Notes under the pieces: model-generated
What the model saw: the letters and a program-made list of their open reading frames with translations, nothing else
Database searches by the model: none
What the model was told of the DNA's origin: nothing
NCBI GenBank assembly: GCA_004293365.1
Contig: RDYN01000055.1
Coordinates: 1-45,550, forward strand
Origin: Oscillatoriales cyanobacterium
Lineage (GTDB): Bacteria; Cyanobacteriota; Cyanobacteriia; Cyanobacteriales; Microcoleaceae
Reading direction: 5' to 3'
DNA: 45,550 bases
Program-made: the position numbers and the translations under genes
Shown: piece after piece, positions 42,889 through 45,550 of the stretch
Layout of the letters: each line of letters opens with the position of its first letter
Position numbering within the stretch: the first letter of the stretch is position 1

Positions 42889-43224
42889 CTAAGCCACAGC
42901 GAATTCTGTGTACTTTCTCATTTCTGGGGAACGGAACCCCAGAACAATGCTATCTTTGGGAATTCCAGCATTGAGAAATTCGTTGGCGATGCCATCTTCT
43001 GTGCCATCTCGATGAATCCAAATTTTTCCATCGATAATTTCTACATGAATTAAGCAACCGTGAACTTGTCGCACTTTCTCCCAACCGAGAATCATCAGTA
43101 GATAGCGATCGTTCTTAGTATCAAATACCGTATGCCGCTGAATATCTCCGTCAGCGTATGGTATTTGAGCATATTCAGTGATGATGGAACAGATAATCTG
43201 ACGGTAATGTTCTAAGCTATCCAT
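42889..43224 (-). CDS. xisI: XisI family protein
   Basis: XisI and XisH were first found as factors controlling excision of the fdxN element in Anabaena; copies are widespread in cyanobacteria without that element. The 111 residues fit the family: YRQIICSIITEYAQIPYADGDIQRHTVFDTKNDRYLLMILGWE, then RQVHGCLIHVEIIDGKIWIHRDGTEDGIANEFLNAGIPKDSIVLGF. It follows xisH by 23 bases on the same strand. A perfect Shine-Dalgarno, AAGGAGGT, lies between the two genes. No recombinase or excision element is visible in this window, so its role here is unknown. Confidence 0.92.
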   Translation of the reverse strand: MDSLEHYRQIICSIITEYAQIPYADGDIQRHTVFDTKNDRYLLMILGWEKVRQVHGCLIHVEIIDGKIWIHRDGTEDGIANEFLNAGIPKDSIVLGFRSPEMRKYTEFAVA

Positions 43225-43233
43225 TGCAGAATT

Positions 43234-43241
43234 ACCTCCTT
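43234..43241 (-). promoter_or_regulatory. Strong Shine-Dalgarno sequence of xisI
   Basis: AAGGAGGT on the minus strand, 9 bases upstream of the xisI ATG and just after the xisH stop. A full-length match to the anti-SD is unusual beside the weak sites of its neighbours, and suggests xisI is made in excess over xisH. Confidence 0.75.
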
Positions 43242-43247
43242 TTGGGG

Positions 43248-43628
43248 TTAAAAAACAATGAGTTTAACACGATTATTTCTGAGTAACAGCTTCCCGATTG
43301 GTTCTTCAAATAATCCTTCGTATATTTCATCATGAACGGCCACATAAAGTTTTCGTTCGGGTTGGATTTCTGCTAAAACATCATGGTACACAATGTATTG
43401 ACCAATTGCTTTTTCTAGTTCGTTCATTTCCGATGCACCTACAAAGCTTTTGATTTCCACGGCAATTTTACGTTCCGCTTTTTCAGCAGCGATGAGTTTT
43501 TGAACTCCTAAATCTACATACATATCTTTAGTACCCCATTTCAGAGTAAGGGGATCGTGAGTAATTGTCCAGTTATCTTTAAGTAAAGCATTTTTTACAC
43601 AGTTGTGGTAGATGTCTTTAGCGGGCAT
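43248..43628 (-). CDS. xisH: XisH family protein (restriction-nuclease-like fold)
   Basis: A 126-residue partner of XisI. The family has a PD-(D/E)XK-like nuclease fold. The pattern here is MPAKDIYHNCVKNALLKDNWTITHDPLTLKWG, DLGVQKLIAAEKAERKIAVEIKSFVGASEMNELEKAIGQYIVY, with the E-x-K of AVEIKSF as core site, and REKLYVAVHDEIYEGLF-like end (here RKLYVAVHDEIYEGLFEE). It is the first gene of the xisH-xisI pair. The arrangement, and the much stronger ribosome binding site of xisI, would fit a toxin-antitoxin-like or nuclease-chaperone pair; that is inference. Confidence 0.92.
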   Translation of the reverse strand: MPAKDIYHNCVKNALLKDNWTITHDPLTLKWGTKDMYVDLGVQKLIAAEKAERKIAVEIKSFVGASEMNELEKAIGQYIVYHDVLAEIQPERKLYVAVHDEIYEGLFEEPIGKLLLRNNRVKLIVF

Positions 43629-43830
43629 AATTATGATATTTTAGCTAAGTGTCATTAGTAAATGTGTGGGTGAAAGCTATTCGATCGATCTTTTTTTGCA
43701 GTCTGGCTTAATTATAACTTAGGCTAAGACTTGGTAAAAACTTCAAAAAGATTAAGCGCGATCGCCCTTTTGGGATCCCACATCGACTCATAGCGATCGC
43801 AATACCTCTTCAAACTGTCGCAGCGCCACA

Positions 43831-44436
43831 CTAGAACCAATCTGCTTTCGCGCGATCGCAATATTGAGGAATTAACGTTTTGAGCTCGTAACCGGGAAAC
43901 CAGCGACTCGTTTGAGACTCGCGGTACTGCTGCGACTCGAACTGATATATTGATAATTGACTTTGACGGTAAACCCAGAGTTCCAAAGGTGCGATCGCTT
44001 GATAATCCTCTGGTTTAGTCGTGCAAGTCAGGTCAATTTCAATCGCTAAATCTGGGGGTGGGTCTGTTTCTAAATCAATGCGCTCATTCCCTAATATTTG
44101 CTCCCGATTGTCGAGATAAAAACAATAATCTGGTTCGATTTCCTGTTGGTTAATTCGCTTCAGTGTAATTGGAGTAAATGCGTCCCAATCTCTGCATTCA
44201 TGTCGCAGTAAAGCTTTGACAAAATCTGCCAGTATATCTGCATTCTTACCGTGTCTTGGCAAGGGTGACATAATTCTAATTTCTTGAGTTTTGCTGCTGT
44301 AACGAATTCTCAATCCAGCTTTATCCTCTCGGCGGGCTAGCAATGCCTCGTAATCTTGCCAAGTTCTAAATCGCAGGATGAGTTCGTCTCCGGCTGCGAG
44401 GGAAATTGTATCTTCAGTAATTGTGGGTAATACCAT
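43831..44436 (-). CDS. Uma2 family (DUF820) protein
   Basis: 201-residue protein of the Uma2 family, with a PD-(D/E)XK nuclease fold; function unknown, probably mobile or DNA-related. Visible features: RFRTWQDYEALLARR, LRIRYSSKTQEIRIMSPLPRHGKNADILADFVKAL (usual Glu and His/Asn positions), EIEPDYCFYLDN (conserved PD-like), DPPPDLAIEIDLT (Asp, Glu), and LELWVYR. No sign of damage. It lies 77 bases downstream of a second Uma2 gene on the same strand. Confidence 0.9.
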   Translation of the reverse strand: MVLPTITEDTISLAAGDELILRFRTWQDYEALLARREDKAGLRIRYSSKTQEIRIMSPLPRHGKNADILADFVKALLRHECRDWDAFTPITLKRINQQEIEPDYCFYLDNREQILGNERIDLETDPPPDLAIEIDLTCTTKPEDYQAIAPLELWVYRQSQLSIYQFESQQYRESQTSRWFPGYELKTLIPQYCDRAKADWF

Positions 44437-44513
44437 ATTTTAATTCCCCGCCAAAATGGCTTTTTGCTAATTATAGCAAAATTATAGGTAACATTCCCTC
44501 TGTTATTTCTTCC

Positions 44514-45182
44514 CTACAAATACCCAATTTGTTGAGCAAACCACATCGCCGCCGTCCCATTTCCTTCAGTCAAAAGCTTTAAAGTCTCCGAAAGCAAAGC
44601 AATGGGCAATCCCTCAAGCGCCACCGAAAAATCGCATTCCTGATACTTCCCATTCTCCTGCAAGCGAAATGCTAATACTCTCACGCCATTAATATCTACT
44701 ACCCAATATTCAGGAATTCCTAAAGCAGCATACAAGCGCTTTTTTTCATCTAAATCGCTCGTCAAAGTAGTATCGGAAATCTCTGCGACTAAATCGGGAA
44801 CTCGCCATTGATTGAGATTGATGCGGCGCGGTTCCCCTTTTTGCCACTGCGGGAAATCTCCGCCAATGTATAAAACTTTATCTGGCGCACCTGAACCCAC
44901 TTTAGGTTTCTCAATGACACAACCGCTAAGAGAATCAAAATTTTGTCCTATTTTGGTGGTAAACCACACAAAAAATATGATAGTAAACAGATCGTTAAAT
45001 CTGGCGTGCTGAGGCCCTTCATTACCCATATCGATCCAAAGATATCCTTCATGAAAAAATTTTTTGGCTTCCGCTAAAGACGGATTTTCGCAAGCCTCTA
45101 CATAATCTTCCCACGTGGCGGCTTGCCATTGTGGAATTTTGCCCGCTTCAGCAAGGATGAATTTTGCAGTTGTCACAGTCAT
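44514..45182 (-). CDS. Uma2 family (DUF820) protein
   Basis: 222 residues, same family but a different branch from its neighbour. Features: ATWEDYVEACENPSLAEAKKFFHEGYLWIDMG, GPQHARFNDLFTIIFFVWFTTKI, KVGSGAPDKVLYIGGD, RVPDLVAEISDTTLTSDLDEKKRLYAALGIPEYWVVDINGVRVLAFRL. The Asp of VPDLVAEIS, the Glu, and the EKKRLYAALGIPEYWVVD Lys segment are the expected site. Complete. Upstream is a region with a 34-bp HIP1 repeat. Confidence 0.9.
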   Translation of the reverse strand: MTVTTAKFILAEAGKIPQWQAATWEDYVEACENPSLAEAKKFFHEGYLWIDMGNEGPQHARFNDLFTIIFFVWFTTKIGQNFDSLSGCVIEKPKVGSGAPDKVLYIGGDFPQWQKGEPRRINLNQWRVPDLVAEISDTTLTSDLDEKKRLYAALGIPEYWVVDINGVRVLAFRLQENGKYQECDFSVALEGLPIALLSETLKLLTEGNGTAAMWFAQQIGYL

Positions 45183-45306
45183 AATTCACCAACAAATTAA
45201 GGATAGTTTTATACTAGCTTATGTGATTTTAGCTAAACAATGAAAACCTGTGCAGCCTAGCTTAAAGTTTGTAGTTTAATCTCAAACTCACATAACTTTC
45301 CAATTT

Positions 45307-45374
45307 TAGAGGGCGATCGCGCGAAAAAAGCCCCAAATGTTAGAGGGCGATCGCGCGAAAAAAGCCCCAAATGT
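45307..45374. repeat. 34-bp direct repeat carrying HIP1
   Basis: Two perfect tandem copies (45307-45340 and 45341-45374) starting TAGAGGGCGATCGCGCGAAA and ending GCCCCAAATGT. Each carries GCGATCGC. Confidence 0.92.
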
Positions 45375-45518
45375 TAGTCTGGTTGCAAGTCAAAGACTAC
45401 CAGCAGCGAAGCTTGAGGCATGAGTTGACGCAGACACAGCAAGTGCCCGTCAGGGTAGTGCCCTGAAGGAAAGGATCGGAGTAAGCTATAATTAGAGAAG
45501 TGTTTCCCATAGCGTGAT

Positions 45519-45550
45519 ATGACATTAGAAATTAGTTGCCCTAATTGTTG
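45519..45550 (+). CDS. Start of a probable zinc-ribbon transposase gene (partial)
   Basis: The window ends in MTLEISCPNC. A CPxC motif directly after a short strand is how IS1-type InsA and related transposase N-termini begin. Only 10 codons are visible, so this is a suggestion only. The ~140 bases before it (45375-45518) contain the GTCAGGG/CCCTGA inverted pair near 45450-45467. Confidence 0.3.
   Translation, partial: MTLEISCPNC

Noticed and set aside
1..45550. tRNA and rRNA genes
   Set aside because: No T-loop (GGTTCGAATCC-type) with matching acceptor stem, and no rRNA-like sequence was found by reading both strands; a covariance search was not possible.

Overview
The window is cyanobacterial chromosome, most likely from a filamentous non-heterocystous lineage of the Oscillatoria/Microcoleus type. 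Evidence: the HIP1 octamer GCGATCGC is very frequent, Psb27 is present (photosystem II repair), several families are typical of cyanobacteria (DUF1822, DUF4327, XisH/XisI, Uma2, sterol-desaturase/SDR fusion, SigG-like sigma factor, PEP-CTERM protein), and intergenic space is full of short dispersed hairpin repeats. No rRNA, tRNA or CRISPR array was recognised. The organism is inferred from gene content only.

Layout. 1-3000 is a nest of mobile elements on the minus strand: a tnpB gene split by a group II intron, whose own reverse transcriptase is broken at the YADD motif by what looks like the 5' end of a second intron. 3231-10792 is housekeeping on the plus strand: a Ca2+-type P-ATPase, recF, psb27 and a secreted glycosidase-like protein, separated by hairpin repeats. 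10828-18307 is an accessory block on the minus strand: a small HNH protein, a sigma-factor-like protein, a DUF1822 protein and a 1675-residue TPR/CHAT caspase-like protease, followed by a wrecked Uma2 gene that carries a 104-bp MITE. 18625-21658 (plus) holds a polysaccharide deacetylase, a PD-(D/E)XK protein and a desaturase/SDR fusion. 22298-26530 holds a PEP-CTERM protein, a dead Nudix gene, a glyoxalase-fold membrane protein, a gamma-glutamylcyclotransferase-like protein, a winged-helix regulator without receiver, an apparently permuted GHKL anti-sigma ATPase and a fragment of an effector-associated domain.

26626-28772 carries an ECF sigma factor with its membrane anti-sigma factor, and MoaE. 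29713 is a small secreted SH3b protein. 30343-31770 is an IS200/IS605-type tnpB element inserted just downstream of pyrB. 33550-38185 has a DUF4327 protein, an FHA-Ser/Thr kinase and a PP2C phosphatase with a degenerate kinase-like middle. 38783-45182 has recJ, a Cas4/AddB-like nuclease, xisH-xisI and two Uma2 genes. The window ends in the first codons of a probable zinc-ribbon transposase gene.

How the genes work together: the sigma-like/DUF1822/TPR-CHAT operon is the most system-like unit. A protease, a partner protein and a sigma-like DNA-binding protein resemble in outline the protease-controlled sigma module of type III-E CRISPR (Craspase), but without any CRISPR component; this is a hypothesis. 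The repeats are informative too: three copies of a MITE share outer ends, but one has a different hairpin core in which both arms have changed together, and two further MITEs have clear inverted ends with 3-bp and 10-bp target duplications.
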